Source: Acidobacteriota bacterium (lineage in GTDB: Bacteria > Actinomycetota > Acidimicrobiia > Acidimicrobiales > RAAP-2). From it: DNA of 41,828 nucleotides. This document shows, in pieces, positions 22,786-31,179 of this stretch; position 1 is the first letter of the stretch; the number at the start of each line of letters is the position of its first letter. The stretch is from the NCBI GenBank assembly GCA_028873575.1, contig JAGWHY010000010.1, positions 1 through 41,828 of the forward strand. The letters run 5' to 3'. The notes under the pieces are model-generated. The model was not told the origin of the DNA and ran no database searches. It saw only the letters and a program-made list of their open reading frames with translations. The translations under genes and the position numbers were made by a program.

Positions 22786-23662
22786 GCGTAGCCTCTTAGT
22801 GAGTGCGGTGATCGCGACGAGCGCGACGAGCGCGACGAGCGTTGCCGCGGCGTCATCGAGTCGGCGACCACTCGTCGTCGTGGGGGTGAGCGAGTGGGGA
22901 GCACTCGCGCAGCAACTGGTTGGGCAACGCGCGCGAGTCGTCACGTTGCTCACCGATCCCAACGCCGATCCCCACGAGCACGAGGCCACCGTTCACGACG
23001 CGGGCGAGGTCGCGCTCGCGTCAATGGTCGTCGAGAACGGCGCCGGCTACGACGCGTGGCTCAACAAACTCGTCGCGGTGTCGAATCCGCACGTGCCGGT
23101 GGTGAACGTGGCGGCGTTGGCGCACGTACGCGACGGCGAAAATCCACACCTGTTTTACAGCCCCGTGCTCGCGGCGCGATTCGTGGCGGTACTTGCGTCG
23201 CGCCTCGACGGCCTCGATCCCGTACTAAGGCTTCAGGCCCGCGCTCGTCAACTCGAGCGCGCCCTGGGGGCGAGCGCGCGACGACTCGCGGCGCTCAAGG
23301 AACGTTGCGGCGGGGTGCGCGTCGCGGCGACCGAAGACGTCGCGACGCGACTGCTGACGTTGGCCGGTCTTCGCGTGGTGACCCCTGAGTCGTTACGACT
23401 CGCCGTCAGTAACGGCGTTGATCCGAGCGTGCTTCCCCTCGCGCTCGCGTTGCGCCAACTCGGCGAGCGACCCGCCTTCCTCTTGAATAACACCCAAACC
23501 GCGACGCCGCTCACCCAAGCGCTCACCGCGCGTGCGCGCGTCGATCACGTGCCCCTGGTCAACGTCACCGAAACAATGACCGGTCACGATTACCTATCTT
23601 TCCTGAACGCGGTGATCGCGCGGATACGAAGCGCGTTGGTTCGCCAAGGATGTGCGGCGTGA
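22778..23662 (+). CDS. znuA: Zinc ABC transporter, substrate-binding protein
   Basis: 294 residues from ATG 22778, selected because a -10 box ends 7 nt upstream and no Shine-Dalgarno sequence is present; ATGs at 22754 and 22766 lie in the operator. A signal peptide (MILRSLLVSAVIATSAT, ending near AAASS) contains a triplicated ATS coded by GCGACGAGC repeats. The mature part has the cluster A-I metal-binding pattern, with a histidine-containing loop (DPNADPHEHEATVHDAGEVA) and later AALAHVRDGENPHLFYSP, an Asp/Glu and a C-terminal NVTETMTGHDYLSF. It should capture Zn2+ (possibly Mn2+) outside the membrane for ZnuBC. Zur-type control upstream favours zinc. It lacks the usual lipobox cysteine. Confidence 0.88.
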   Translation: MILRSLLVSAVIATSATSATSVAAASSSRRPLVVVGVSEWGALAQQLVGQRARVVTLLTDPNADPHEHEATVHDAGEVALASMVVENGAGYDAWLNKLVAVSNPHVPVVNVAALAHVRDGENPHLFYSPVLAARFVAVLASRLDGLDPVLRLQARARQLERALGASARRLAALKERCGGVRVAATEDVATRLLTLAGLRVVTPESLRLAVSNGVDPSVLPLALALRQLGERPAFLLNNTQTATPLTQALTARARVDHVPLVNVTETMTGHDYLSFLNAVIARIRSALVRQGCAA

Positions 23663-24552
23663 GCGTCATCGACTTTCGTGACGCCTCAGTGGCGCGGGGC
23701 GGGCGGCTGATCTGGCGCGAGGCCAACCTCACCGTCGAGCCCGGATCGATCAGCGTGGTGCTCGGACCCAACGGCGCGGGAAAGTCGACGCTGCTCGAAG
23801 CGGTCTTGGGGTTAGTGCCACTGAGTCACGGCTCGTTGCGGGTGTTCGACGAGCCGCCCGCGCGGGGCAACGCGCGCGTGGGCTACCTCCCCCAGACGCG
23901 GCGCGACCACGATCTTCGAATTTCGGCGCGCGAGTACGTGGGTCTCGGTTTTGACGGCACGCGATTTGGGTGGGGACGCGACACGAGCACGAAGACCAGG
24001 GCCGTGCGCGACGCGCTCGCGCTCGCCGGCGCGACGGCCTTCGCCGATCGACCCCTGTACGCACTCTCGGGTGGTCAGCGTCAGCGTGTGGCGCTCGCGC
24101 ACGCGAGTGTCTTTCGCCCCGCCCTGCTCTTACTGGATGAGCCACTCGCCGCACTCGACCTCGCGGCGCAAGGGGAGATCGTTGACCTCATTAATCTCTT
24201 TCGCGACACCACCGGCGCGGCGGTCGTGGTCGTGGCGCACGACCTCAACCCCCTCGCGCCCATCGTCGACCAGGTGCTGTGGATCGCGCGGCGCCAGGTG
24301 CGCAGCGGACCCCTCGACGACGTGGTGAACGAAGCGGTCCTGAGTGAGCTCTACGGCCACGCGATCGAAATCGTGGTGACCCCGCGAGGGCGGCGCGTCA
24401 TTGTGGGACTCGAAGAAGAGTTCGCGCACCCGCACCCGCACCCGCACCCGCCCACGGGTTCGCGCGCGCGAACGACCGCGGGGCGCGTCGGCGACCACGC
24501 CGACGAAGAGGCCCACGCGCACTTCGCCGAGTACTTCGAGGGGGACGCGTGA
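23659..24552 (+). CDS. znuC: Zinc ABC transporter, ATP-binding protein with His-rich tail
   Basis: 297 residues from GTG 23659, overlapping the znuA TGA (GTGA); an ATG at 23650 adds 3 residues. Walker A GPNGAGKST (36-44), signature LSGGQ (136-140), Walker B LLLLDEPLAALD (D160, E161) and H-loop VVVVAHDL (H194) are all intact. Beyond the ATPase core, residues ~257-288 are histidine-rich (AHPHPHPHPP, then DHADEEAHAHFAEYF), coded partly by a run of GCACCC repeats. Such tails in zinc transporters are thought to bind zinc and may sense or buffer cytoplasmic metal. The stop overlaps the znuB GTG. Confidence 0.93.
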   Translation: MSVIDFRDASVARGGRLIWREANLTVEPGSISVVLGPNGAGKSTLLEAVLGLVPLSHGSLRVFDEPPARGNARVGYLPQTRRDHDLRISAREYVGLGFDGTRFGWGRDTSTKTRAVRDALALAGATAFADRPLYALSGGQRQRVALAHASVFRPALLLLDEPLAALDLAAQGEIVDLINLFRDTTGAAVVVVAHDLNPLAPIVDQVLWIARRQVRSGPLDDVVNEAVLSELYGHAIEIVVTPRGRRVIVGLEEEFAHPHPHPHPPTGSRARTTAGRVGDHADEEAHAHFAEYFEGDA

Positions 24553-25379
24553 GTCTGTCGTTCTTGCTTTCGCTCGCCTTCGTGCAACACGCCTTCTACG
24601 CCGTGACGGCGGTCTCGATCGCGTCCGGCGCCGTGGGCTACTTCGTCGTGCTACGTCGTCAAGCCTTCGCGGCGCACGCCATCGGTCACGTCGGCTTCGC
24701 CGGCGCCGCCGGCGCGGTCCTGTTGGGCCTGTCGCCGGTGGTCGGTCTGCTCGGCTTTTGTCTCCTCGCCGGCGTCCTCATCGGACTCGGGGGCGCGACG
24801 TTGAGTGATCGCGACGCGGTCGTGGGCGTGACCCTGACCGCGGCGCTCGGACTGGGCGTCCTATTCATCTCGCTCTACAGCGGGTACGCCGACGCCACCT
24901 ACTCCATTCTCTTCGGCCAGATTCTCGGCGTGACGTGGGGCGACGTGATCCTGGTCGCAGGGGTCTCGCTTGTGGTCGTCGCGGCGCTCTCGCTGATCTA
25001 CCGACCCTTGTTATTCGTGTCGGTCGATCCGTCGTCGGCGCAGGCGCGGGGACTCTCTGAACGGACGCTGTCGCTAATCTTCATGTCGCTCTTGGCGCTC
25101 ACGACAGTCGTGGCGATTCAGATCGTGGGCGTGCTGCTGGTGTTTTCGCTCCTGGTGGCTCCGGCCGCGGCGGCCGAACAGTTAACCAATCGCCCGTGGC
25201 GGGCGCTCGCGCTCTCGGGCGCGATCGCGCTCGTGAGCTCGTGGCTCGGCCTCTTCTTCGCCGTGTGGTGGGGTGGACCGGTGAGTTTTTGGATCACCGC
25301 CCTCGTGTCGGGCACTTACGTGGGCGCTAGAGGCCGCGACGCGTGGCGCGCTCGTCAACGCGCGACGCGCGTTGCGTAG
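24549..25379 (+). CDS. znuB: Zinc ABC transporter, permease
   Basis: 276 residues, GTG at 24549 overlapping the znuC stop. It belongs to the ABC-3 family with about 7-8 hydrophobic segments, beginning FLLSLAFVQHAFYAVTAVSI. It contains FVVLRRQAFAAHAIGHVGFA (the typical cytoplasmic loop contacting the ATPase), TYSILFGQILGVTWGD, IVGVLLVFSLLVAPAAAAE (a highly conserved permease stretch) and a short basic C-terminus. It forms the membrane channel for ZnuA-delivered zinc. The last codons include the TAGATT that could serve as the -10 box of tilS. Confidence 0.94.
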   Translation: MSLSFLLSLAFVQHAFYAVTAVSIASGAVGYFVVLRRQAFAAHAIGHVGFAGAAGAVLLGLSPVVGLLGFCLLAGVLIGLGGATLSDRDAVVGVTLTAALGLGVLFISLYSGYADATYSILFGQILGVTWGDVILVAGVSLVVVAALSLIYRPLLFVSVDPSSAQARGLSERTLSLIFMSLLALTTVVAIQIVGVLLVFSLLVAPAAAAEQLTNRPWRALALSGAIALVSSWLGLFFAVWWGGPVSFWITALVSGTYVGARGRDAWRARQRATRVA

Positions 25380-25382
25380 ATT
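25377..25382 (+). promoter_or_regulatory. -10-like box for a leaderless tilS transcript
   Basis: TAGATT, which begins in the znuB stop codon, ends 6 nt before the tilS GTG at 25389. No Shine-Dalgarno sequence is seen. Confidence 0.35.
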
Positions 25383-25388
25383 ACGGAC

Positions 25389-26306
25389 GTGAGCGACGCC
25401 GACGCCCTGCTGGCGATCTGCACCTTCCCGGTGCCGGGGAGTGCGGTGGATCTCGCGGTGTCGGGTGGGCCGGACTCGATGGGTCTGCTCCTCCTCGCCC
25501 GCGCGCGCGAGCTTTCGATCACGGTCCACCACGTCAATCACCACGCGCGTCACGAGGCCGACGAGGACGCGAGCTTCGTGGCGGACTACGCGCGCGCTCA
25601 CGGTTTGGCCTACGTGGGCCACGACGTGTACGTCGAACCGGGGCCGAACTTCGAAGCCCGGGCGCGCCAGGCTCGTCGCGGCGCGCTGCCCGCCGGCGCC
25701 CTCACCGGCCACACGATGGACGACCTGGTGGAGACCATCGTCTTGAACCTCCTGCGTGGCGCCGGCGTCGACGGACTCACCCCAATGATTGGTGACGCCA
25801 CCAAACCACTACTCGGCGTGCGCCGTGCGGCGTTGCACGACTTCGTGCGCGCCCGGGGCGTGCAGGCGCGTCACGACGCCACGAACGACGACGTCCACTT
25901 TCGACGCAATCGGGTGCGCCACGAACTCCTCGCGGTCATGAACGAGGTTGCCGAGCGCGACGTGGTGCCGGTCGTGGCGCGTGGCGCGGCGATGATGCAC
26001 GACGAGCGGCGGTGGCTCGACGCGCTGACCGAGATCGACGCGCGTCGCGCGCTCGAGGAGGTTGACTGTCGCGAGCTCGCCACGTGGCCTCTGGCGCGAC
26101 TTCGGCGTTGGCTGCGCGGGCAACTCGCCGCCGACGAGGCGTGGGGCGACCGCTATCCCCCGAGCGCCGACGAGGTCGCCCGCGCCCTCGACGTGGTCTT
26201 CGGGCGAGTGACCGCGACCGAGCTGCGCGGTGGGCGACGACTCGCGCGTCGGTCGCAGCACCTGCGACTCGAAGAGGCCTCCACTACGCTGACCAGCCAT
26301 GGGTAA
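25389..26306 (+). CDS. tilS: tRNA(Ile)-lysidine synthetase
   Basis: 305 residues, GTG at 25389. ATP-pyrophosphatase PP-loop LAVSGGPDSMGLLLLARA (S25-S30), followed by VHHVNHHARHEADEDASFV, LTGHTMDDLVETIVLNLLRG and RNRVRHELLAVMNE, the standard TilS core. It modifies C34 of the minor tRNA-Ile (CAU) to lysidine so that it reads AUA. The C-terminal RNA-binding domain is short (about 100 residues with RRWLRGQLAADEAWG), as in many actinobacteria. A fully conserved gene order tilS-hpt-folate follows; the 3' end overlaps hpt by 8 bp. Confidence 0.93.
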   Translation: MSDADALLAICTFPVPGSAVDLAVSGGPDSMGLLLLARARELSITVHHVNHHARHEADEDASFVADYARAHGLAYVGHDVYVEPGPNFEARARQARRGALPAGALTGHTMDDLVETIVLNLLRGAGVDGLTPMIGDATKPLLGVRRAALHDFVRARGVQARHDATNDDVHFRRNRVRHELLAVMNEVAERDVVPVVARGAAMMHDERRWLDALTEIDARRALEEVDCRELATWPLARLRRWLRGQLAADEAWGDRYPPSADEVARALDVVFGRVTATELRGGRRLARRSQHLRLEEASTTLTSHG

Positions 26307-26868
26307 CTACTCACCGGACGACTTCACCGCGCACTGGGCGCGCCGCGACCTCGGCGAGGTGGTCGTCTCGGCCAAAGAAGTCCACGATCGCGTTCTCGAA
26401 CTGGGACGTCAGATCACGCTCGACTACGCCGACAACCCGCCGCTACTGGTGTGCGTCTTGAAGGGCGCGATCAATTTCATGAGTGACCTCATGCGGGCCG
26501 TTGAGCTGCCGGTGGAGGTTGACTTTATGGCCGTGTCGTCCTACGGCGCCGCGACCAAGACGTCGGGCGTCGTGCGCATCGTGAAGGACCTCGACGTTGA
26601 TTTGGCCGGACGCGACGTGCTAATCGTCGAAGACGTGGTCGACTCTGGACTGACCCTGAACTACCTGCGCCAGTACCTGGGCGCGCGCAATCCGGCGTCG
26701 CTCGAGGTCTGCGCGCTCCTCTTGAAAGAGGGCGAACAGCGGGTCCAGCAGTCGCTTCGGTACGTCGGCTTCGCCATCCCGGCCGATTTCGTCGTGGGGT
26801 ACGGTCTCGACGTGAACGAGAAGTACCGCAATCTCGACGCCATCTACACCTACGTCGGTGGGGCGTAA
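26299..26868 (+). CDS. hpt: Hypoxanthine phosphoribosyltransferase
   Basis: 189 residues from ATG 26299, overlapping the tilS end. The PRPP-binding loop is [17 protein letters not shown] (109-121). Other marks are [19 protein letters not shown] near the N-terminus, [20 protein letters not shown] and the C-terminal [20 protein letters not shown]. It salvages hypoxanthine (and guanine) to IMP (GMP). A TACGCT box (26284-26289), 9 nt before the ATG, may add an internal promoter. folE follows after only 2 bp. Confidence 0.95.
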   Translation: MGNYSPDDFTAHWARRDLGEVVVSAKEVHDRVLELGRQITLDYADNPPLLVCVLKGAINFMSDLMRAVELPVEVDFMAVSSYGAATKTSGVVRIVKDLDVDLAGRDVLIVEDVVDSGLTLNYLRQYLGARNPASLEVCALLLKEGEQRVQQSLRYVGFAIPADFVVGYGLDVNEKYRNLDAIYTYVGGA

Positions 26869-26870
26869 CG

Positions 26871-27452
26871 GTGGTTGATCGCGATCGCGTGCAGTCTCTG
26901 GTGCGCGAGTTGCTCGAAGCCATCGGTGAGGACCCGACGCGACCTGGTCTGGTGGAGACGCCGCGACGCGTCGCCGACATGTACGTCGAACTCTTCGAAG
27001 GACTCGAGCGCGACCCCGGGGAGCACCTGCGGGTGACCTTCGACGAGGGGTACGACGAGATGGTGATGGTGCGCGACATCCCCTTCACCTCACTGTGCGA
27101 GCACCACCTGGTGCCCTTCGTGGGACTGGCCCACGTGGCCTACCTTCCCGGCGCCGACGGTCGCATTACGGGTCTGTCGAAGCTGGCCCGGTTGGTCGAG
27201 GGCTTCGCGCGCCGCCTCCAGGTGCAGGAACGACTGACGACGGAAATCGTGGAGGCGATGGAGCGCGAGCTCACGCCGCGCGGCTCGATCGTGGTGGTCG
27301 AGGCCGAGCACTTTTGCATGTCGATGCGCGGCGTGAAAAAGCCCGGCGCGACGACCGTGACCTCCGCCGTGCGGGGCGTCTTTCGCGACGACGCGTCGTA
27401 CCGCGCCGAGGCGCTGCAGTACATCCACCAGCGTCGCTCCACGTGGCACTAG
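26871..27452 (+). CDS. folE: GTP cyclohydrolase I
   Basis: 193 residues, GTG start at 26871. Zinc ligands C76 and H79 ([20 protein letters not shown]) and C149 ([11 protein letters not shown]) are present, with [20 protein letters not shown] and [16 protein letters not shown] completing the active site. It converts GTP to 7,8-dihydroneopterin triphosphate, the first step in folate synthesis. It overlaps folP by 10 bp. In most actinobacteria ftsH stands between hpt and folE; here the two are adjacent. Confidence 0.96.
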   Translation: MVDRDRVQSLVRELLEAIGEDPTRPGLVETPRRVADMYVELFEGLERDPGEHLRVTFDEGYDEMVMVRDIPFTSLCEHHLVPFVGLAHVAYLPGADGRITGLSKLARLVEGFARRLQVQERLTTEIVEAMERELTPRGSIVVVEAEHFCMSMRGVKKPGATTVTSAVRGVFRDDASYRAEALQYIHQRRSTWH

Positions 27453-28243
27453 CCCCCATGATCATGGGGATCGTGAACGCGACCCCCGACTCATTCTTCC
27501 CCGACTCGCGCACGTTCGAACGTGACGACGCCGTGCAGCGGGGACGCGCCTTCTTCGCGGCCGGTGCCGACGTGGTGGACGTCGGGGGCGAGTCGACGCG
27601 ACCGGGCGCGCTCGACGTGGACGCGGACGAGGAGCTGCGTCGGGTCCTCGAGGTCACGCGTCTACTCGCGCGCGACGGCGTGGTCTCCATCGACACGCAA
27701 AAAGAGCGTGTCGCTCGCGAAGCCGTCGCCGCGGGCGCGCGCGTCGTCAACGACGTCTCGGGTACCTTGGCCGAGGTGGCCGGTTCGTTAGGCGTGGACT
27801 ACGTCGCGATGCATCGCCAGGGCACGGCGCGCACCATGCAAGCGGATCCGCACTACGACGACGTCGTCGTGGAGGTTGGTGCCACGCTTGAAGTACTCGC
27901 GCGACGCGCGCGACGCGCCGGAGTCGGGGCACTCTGGCTCGATCCGGGTATCGGTTTTGGTAAGAGCGTCGCGCACAACGTGACTCTGCTCGCGAATCTC
28001 GACTACTTCGTCGCGCTCGCCGCCCGCTACGACGCGCAGGTCCTCGTCGGGACGAGCCGCAAGCGTTTCTTAGAGGTTCTCGGGGGACGTGACGACGCCG
28101 TCGAGAGCCGCCTCGAGGCGTCGTTGGCGACGGCGGCGTGGGCGATGCTCGATGGTGTCAGGATGGTGCGCGTGCACGACGTCGCGGCTACGGTCGCTCT
28201 CCGCGAACTCATCGCGCGCTCTCTCGATTCGGTGGGCGCGTGA
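27443..28243 (+). CDS. folP: Dihydropteroate synthase
   Basis: 266 residues from GTG 27443, giving [19 protein letters not shown], comparable in length to mycobacterial FolP1. The ATG at 27458 would remove five residues and is an alternative. Loops: [12 protein letters not shown] (loop 1), [11 protein letters not shown] (loop 2), then [74 protein letters not shown] and VRMVRVHDV. It joins 6-hydroxymethyl-dihydropterin pyrophosphate with p-aminobenzoate, and is the sulfonamide target. The stop overlaps the next gene's GTG. Confidence 0.95.
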   Translation: MALAPMIMGIVNATPDSFFPDSRTFERDDAVQRGRAFFAAGADVVDVGGESTRPGALDVDADEELRRVLEVTRLLARDGVVSIDTQKERVAREAVAAGARVVNDVSGTLAEVAGSLGVDYVAMHRQGTARTMQADPHYDDVVVEVGATLEVLARRARRAGVGALWLDPGIGFGKSVAHNVTLLANLDYFVALAARYDAQVLVGTSRKRFLEVLGGRDDAVESRLEASLATAAWAMLDGVRMVRVHDVAATVALRELIARSLDSVGA

Positions 28244-28743
28244 AGGGTCGGTGGGCGTCGGGGATTGAGCCGCGAGGCTTCACCTGGGTCTACCGCGGCG
28301 CCTTCGCCATCTCCGAGCGACCAGGGGGCTCCACCGCGGTGCATCGCAAGGTGCGCCGCGACGAGGAACTGCTCTGGCTGAAGCAGCAGGGCTTTTCGCG
28401 CGTCGTGTCGATCTTGCCGGTTAGCCAGAACCTCTCGGACTACGTCGAGCACGGTTTGTCGGCGAGTCACTACGTGCTCCGTGGCGGACCCCAGCAGCGT
28501 GAGGTGCTCGAGGCGTGTTTTCGTGACTTGAGTAACTGTCACGACGTGGGCGTGACCGTGCTGCTGCACGGTGACGACGTCTCGGACCGACTACTCGGCG
28601 TGGTGGCGGGCTACCTGGTGTGGTCCAAGCGCGTGCCGACGGTACCGGCGTCGGTGGCGCTGGTCGAACGGCTGGTGCGCCGATCGGTCGGCCCCGACGG
28701 GCGTTCGCTCCTACTCGACCTCCCCGAGACGCCCCGTGACTGA
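28240..28743 (+). CDS. Inactive dual-specificity-phosphatase-like protein in the folate operon
   Basis: 167 residues from GTG 28240, overlapping the folP TGA (GTGA). The organisation resembles small tyrosine/dual-specificity phosphatases: FTWVYRGAFAISERP at the start, ELLWLKQQGFSRVVSILP, then the P-loop region VTVLLHGDDVSDRLLGVV and AGYLVWSKRVPT. The signature HCx5R is changed to H110-G111-DDVSD-R117: the histidine and arginine remain but the nucleophilic cysteine is glycine (codon GGT, one base from TGT). Catalysis by the normal mechanism is impossible. It overlaps folB by 8 bp and sits within an otherwise standard folE-folP-folB-folK series. It may bind a phosphorylated pterin or another phospho-compound; that is speculation. 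The fold assignment is by motif similarity. Confidence 0.65.
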   Translation: MKGRWASGIEPRGFTWVYRGAFAISERPGGSTAVHRKVRRDEELLWLKQQGFSRVVSILPVSQNLSDYVEHGLSASHYVLRGGPQQREVLEACFRDLSNCHDVGVTVLLHGDDVSDRLLGVVAGYLVWSKRVPTVPASVALVERLVRRSVGPDGRSLLLDLPETPRD

Positions 28744-29101
28744 CGTGATTGAACTGCGCGACCTTCGCGTGAGCGCGGTGATCGGCGTGCTACGCGAAGA
28801 GCGCGACCGCGCGCAGCCGTTGAGTTTTGATCTCGACCTCGAGCGACCCTTTGAGGCGGCGGCGATCAACGACGACCTCGCCGTGACGACGAACTACGCC
28901 GAGGTGCTCGCGCTGACCGCGCGCGTGGCGCGTGAGGGCTCGTTCTTCTTACTCGAAACATTGGCCTACCGCGTGGCGCACGAGATCCTCGCGGTTGACG
29001 CGGCGATTGAGGCCGTGACGGTCGCGGTGCGCAAACTCCGCCCACCCGTCCCCGAGGACGTCGCCACGGTGGGGGTGCGCTGCACCTTGCGCCGCGCGTG
29101 A
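28736..29101 (+). CDS. folB: Dihydroneopterin aldolase
   Basis: 121 residues from GTG 28736, overlapping the previous gene by 8 bp. The sequence DVIELRDLRVSAVIGVLREE is the FolB start (IxLxxLxxxxxIGVxxxE), followed by FDLDLERPFEAAAINDDLAV, TTNYAEVLALTARVA and SFFLLETLAYRVAHEIL. It cleaves 7,8-dihydroneopterin to 6-hydroxymethyl-7,8-dihydropterin and glycolaldehyde. The stop overlaps the folK GTG by 4 bp. Confidence 0.93.
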   Translation: MTDVIELRDLRVSAVIGVLREERDRAQPLSFDLDLERPFEAAAINDDLAVTTNYAEVLALTARVAREGSFFLLETLAYRVAHEILAVDAAIEAVTVAVRKLRPPVPEDVATVGVRCTLRRA

Positions 29102-29565
29102 GACCGGCGTACTTCTCCCTCGGTTCGAACCTCGGTGATCGCGGGGCTCATCTGGCGCTCGGCGTCGAGGTGACGTCGGCCGGCGAGCCCCATCGCGTCT
29201 CGCGCGTTTACGAGACCGAGCCGGTCGGTGGCGTCGCGCAGGACGACTTTTGGAATCTCGTGTTGGAGGTCACGACCAGTGCCACGCCCGAGGATCTGCT
29301 GGCGCGTGCGCGCGAGGCGGAAACGCGCGCGGAACGCGTCCGCCGTCAACGTTGGGGCCCGCGGACCCTCGACGTCGACGTGTTACTCGTCGGCGACGAG
29401 CGTCGCGCCAGTGACGAACTGACGATCCCGCACCCGCGGCTCTACGAACGCGCTTTCGTGCTCGCGCCCCTGCGTGAATTGGCGCCCAATCTCGTGACCG
29501 ACGAGCAGTTGGCCCGCGGCGCCGGGCGGGTTGTCGCGCTCGGTACACTCGAGTCGTTGCGCTAA
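29098..29565 (+). CDS. folK: 6-hydroxymethyl-7,8-dihydropterin pyrophosphokinase
   Basis: 155 residues, GTG at 29098. PAYFSLGSNLGDRGAHLAL, VSRVYETEPVGGVAQDDFWN, RQRWGPRTLDVDVLLVGD and LTIPHPRLYERAFVLAPLRE cover the pterin and ATP sites, including the two aspartates (LDVDVL) for Mg2+. It pyrophosphorylates 6-hydroxymethyl-dihydropterin, supplying FolP. It is the last gene of the folate operon; a 42-bp gap follows. Confidence 0.95.
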   Translation: MRPAYFSLGSNLGDRGAHLALGVEVTSAGEPHRVSRVYETEPVGGVAQDDFWNLVLEVTTSATPEDLLARAREAETRAERVRRQRWGPRTLDVDVLLVGDERRASDELTIPHPRLYERAFVLAPLRELAPNLVTDEQLARGAGRVVALGTLESLR

Positions 29566-29607
29566 CACCGAACGGCACCCTCGGGGCCGGAACGGATCGG
29601 AGCCGAA

Positions 29608-30321
29608 ATGAATATCACCGTGGTGGGGACCGGGCGCGCGGGCGCGTCGTTCGAGTTGGCGCTGCGTCGCGCGGGTCACGAGGTGCGCGTCGCGCACCAC
29701 GACGAAATCGTCGACACGCGCGGCGTCGACCTGGTGCTCTTGTGCGTACCCGACGACGCGATTAGCGAAACCGCGCGGTCGCTCGCGCCGGGCAACTTTG
29801 TGCTGGCGCACGTGGCGGGCTCGCGCGGTCTGGGCGAGTTAGCGCCGCATCGACGCGTCGGCTCCCTCCACCCCCTCGCGGCGTTACCGTCGGGCGCGCT
29901 CGGCGCGCGCCGGCTTGTCGGGGCGACCTACTGCGTCGCCGGCGATCCCTTGGTCCGTGACGTCGTCGCGTCCCTGGGTGGACGAGCGCGCGTCGTCGAC
30001 GACGCGCACCGCACCCTCTATCACGCGACCGCGGCCGTCGCGGCCAATCACCTCGTGGCGCTGATGGGTTACGTCGGTGAGCTTGCGGACTCGGCGGGCT
30101 TGACGTTGGACGATTTTCTCCCCCTGGCGCACCAGGCTCTCGAGGACGTGGCGCGCGTGGGCCCCGTCGACGCGTTGACCGGTCCGGCGTCGCGGGGCGA
30201 CGCGGCGACGATTGAGGCGCACCTCGACGCCCTCGACGACGCCCACCGTCCGGCCTACGTCGCGTTGGCGCACGTCGCGTTCGAACTCGCGGAGCGCCGC
30301 CGGTCTCAGTTACCGGCCTGA
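29608..30321 (+). CDS. Rossmann-fold DUF2520 protein
   Basis: 237 residues from ATG 29608, with GGAG 6 nt upstream. The N-terminal NAD(P)-binding motif is NITVVGTGRAGASFELAL (GTGRAG at 7-12). Then come DLVLLCVPDDAISETARSL, VLAHVAGSRGLGELAPHRRV and GSLHPLAALPSG, features of the Rossmann-like/DUF2520 family. The C-terminal half is helical (LYHATAAVAANHLVALMGYV, LTDDFLPLA-type and LTGPASRGDAATIEAHL). The fold recalls 6-phosphogluconate dehydrogenase-type enzymes such as ketopantoate reductase. It lies 1 bp before panC, so a role in pantothenate synthesis, perhaps as a reductase, is a reasonable inference but not shown. Confidence 0.82.
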   Translation: MNITVVGTGRAGASFELALRRAGHEVRVAHHDEIVDTRGVDLVLLCVPDDAISETARSLAPGNFVLAHVAGSRGLGELAPHRRVGSLHPLAALPSGALGARRLVGATYCVAGDPLVRDVVASLGGRARVVDDAHRTLYHATAAVAANHLVALMGYVGELADSAGLTLDDFLPLAHQALEDVARVGPVDALTGPASRGDAATIEAHLDALDDAHRPAYVALAHVAFELAERRRSQLPA

Positions 30322-30322
30322 C

Positions 30323-31177
30323 GTGGAGGTCGTGCACGACCTCGGTCGTTGGCGTGACGCGGCCCGGGCCACGCGCGCGCGTGAGCGCACCGTCGGACTG
30401 GTGCCCACTATGGGGGCGTTGCACGCGGGACACCTCTCGCTCGTTCGCGCGGCGCGTGAGCGCGGCGACGTGGTCTTCCTCACGATTTTTGTGAACCCGC
30501 GCCAATTCGGCGACGCCGCGGACTTGGCGCGCTACCCACGGACACTCGACGTTGACCAACGCCTCGCCGAGTCCGCGGGCGTCGACGTACTGGTCGTACC
30601 CACGCTCGACGAGATGTGGCCGGACTACCCTCGCGACACCATGACGAGCGTCCACGTGGCCGGTCTGGGCGACGTGCTCGAGGGTGAGGGTCGGCCGGGG
30701 CACTTCACGGGCGTCGCGAGCGTCGTGGCGAAGCTCTTCGCGGTGACCGGACCGTGCCGGGCGTACTTCGGGCAGAAGGACTTCCAACAGGTGGCGGTCG
30801 TTCGTCAGATGGTGCGTGACTTGGCGCTGCCCGTCGAGGTACTCGACGCGCCGGTGGTGCGTGACGCGGACGGTCTGGCGCTGTCGAGTCGTAACGAGCG
30901 CCTCTCGAGCGAAGGTCGAGCGAACGCCTTGGCGCTGTCGCGCGCGATTCACGCCGCCGCGCGCACTCGGGGTCCGGCGTCGGTACTGCGCGACGTGCTG
31001 CGCGCCGAGCTCGCGCGCGCCAAGGTTGAGGTGGCCTACGCCGAGATTGTTGACCCGATGACGCTGCGGCCACTGGGGGACGACGCGCGCGGCGTGGCGC
31101 GCGCGCTCGTGGCGGGCGTCGTCGAGGGCGTTCGACTCATCGATAATGGTCCCGTGACGTTGGACCAGGGGGAGTAA
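30323..31177 (+). CDS. panC: Pantoate--beta-alanine ligase (pantothenate synthetase)
   Basis: 284 residues from GTG 30323; a frame extending to 30212 lies in the upstream gene. VGLVPTMGALHAGHLSLVR with HAGH at 34-37 is the adenylate-forming HIGH-like motif. FLTIFVNPRQFGDAADLARY, YFGQKDFQQVAVVRQMVRDL and GLALSSRNERLS (KMSKS-like) complete the site. It condenses pantoate and beta-alanine using ATP. There is no panB or panD in the window. coaX follows after 2 bp. Confidence 0.95.
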   Translation: MEVVHDLGRWRDAARATRARERTVGLVPTMGALHAGHLSLVRAARERGDVVFLTIFVNPRQFGDAADLARYPRTLDVDQRLAESAGVDVLVVPTLDEMWPDYPRDTMTSVHVAGLGDVLEGEGRPGHFTGVASVVAKLFAVTGPCRAYFGQKDFQQVAVVRQMVRDLALPVEVLDAPVVRDADGLALSSRNERLSSEGRANALALSRAIHAAARTRGPASVLRDVLRAELARAKVEVAYAEIVDPMTLRPLGDDARGVARALVAGVVEGVRLIDNGPVTLDQGE

Positions 31178-31179
31178 GC

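Noticed and set aside
22814-22840. GCGACGAGC repeated three times before znuA
   Set aside because: It lies inside the signal peptide coding region (ATS repeats) and downstream of the promoter; it is low-complexity coding sequence rather than an operator.
24426-24450. Short-period repeat GCACCC resembling a tandem repeat array
   Set aside because: It is in frame within znuC and encodes the histidine-proline run; there are no spacers, so it is not a CRISPR or iteron array.
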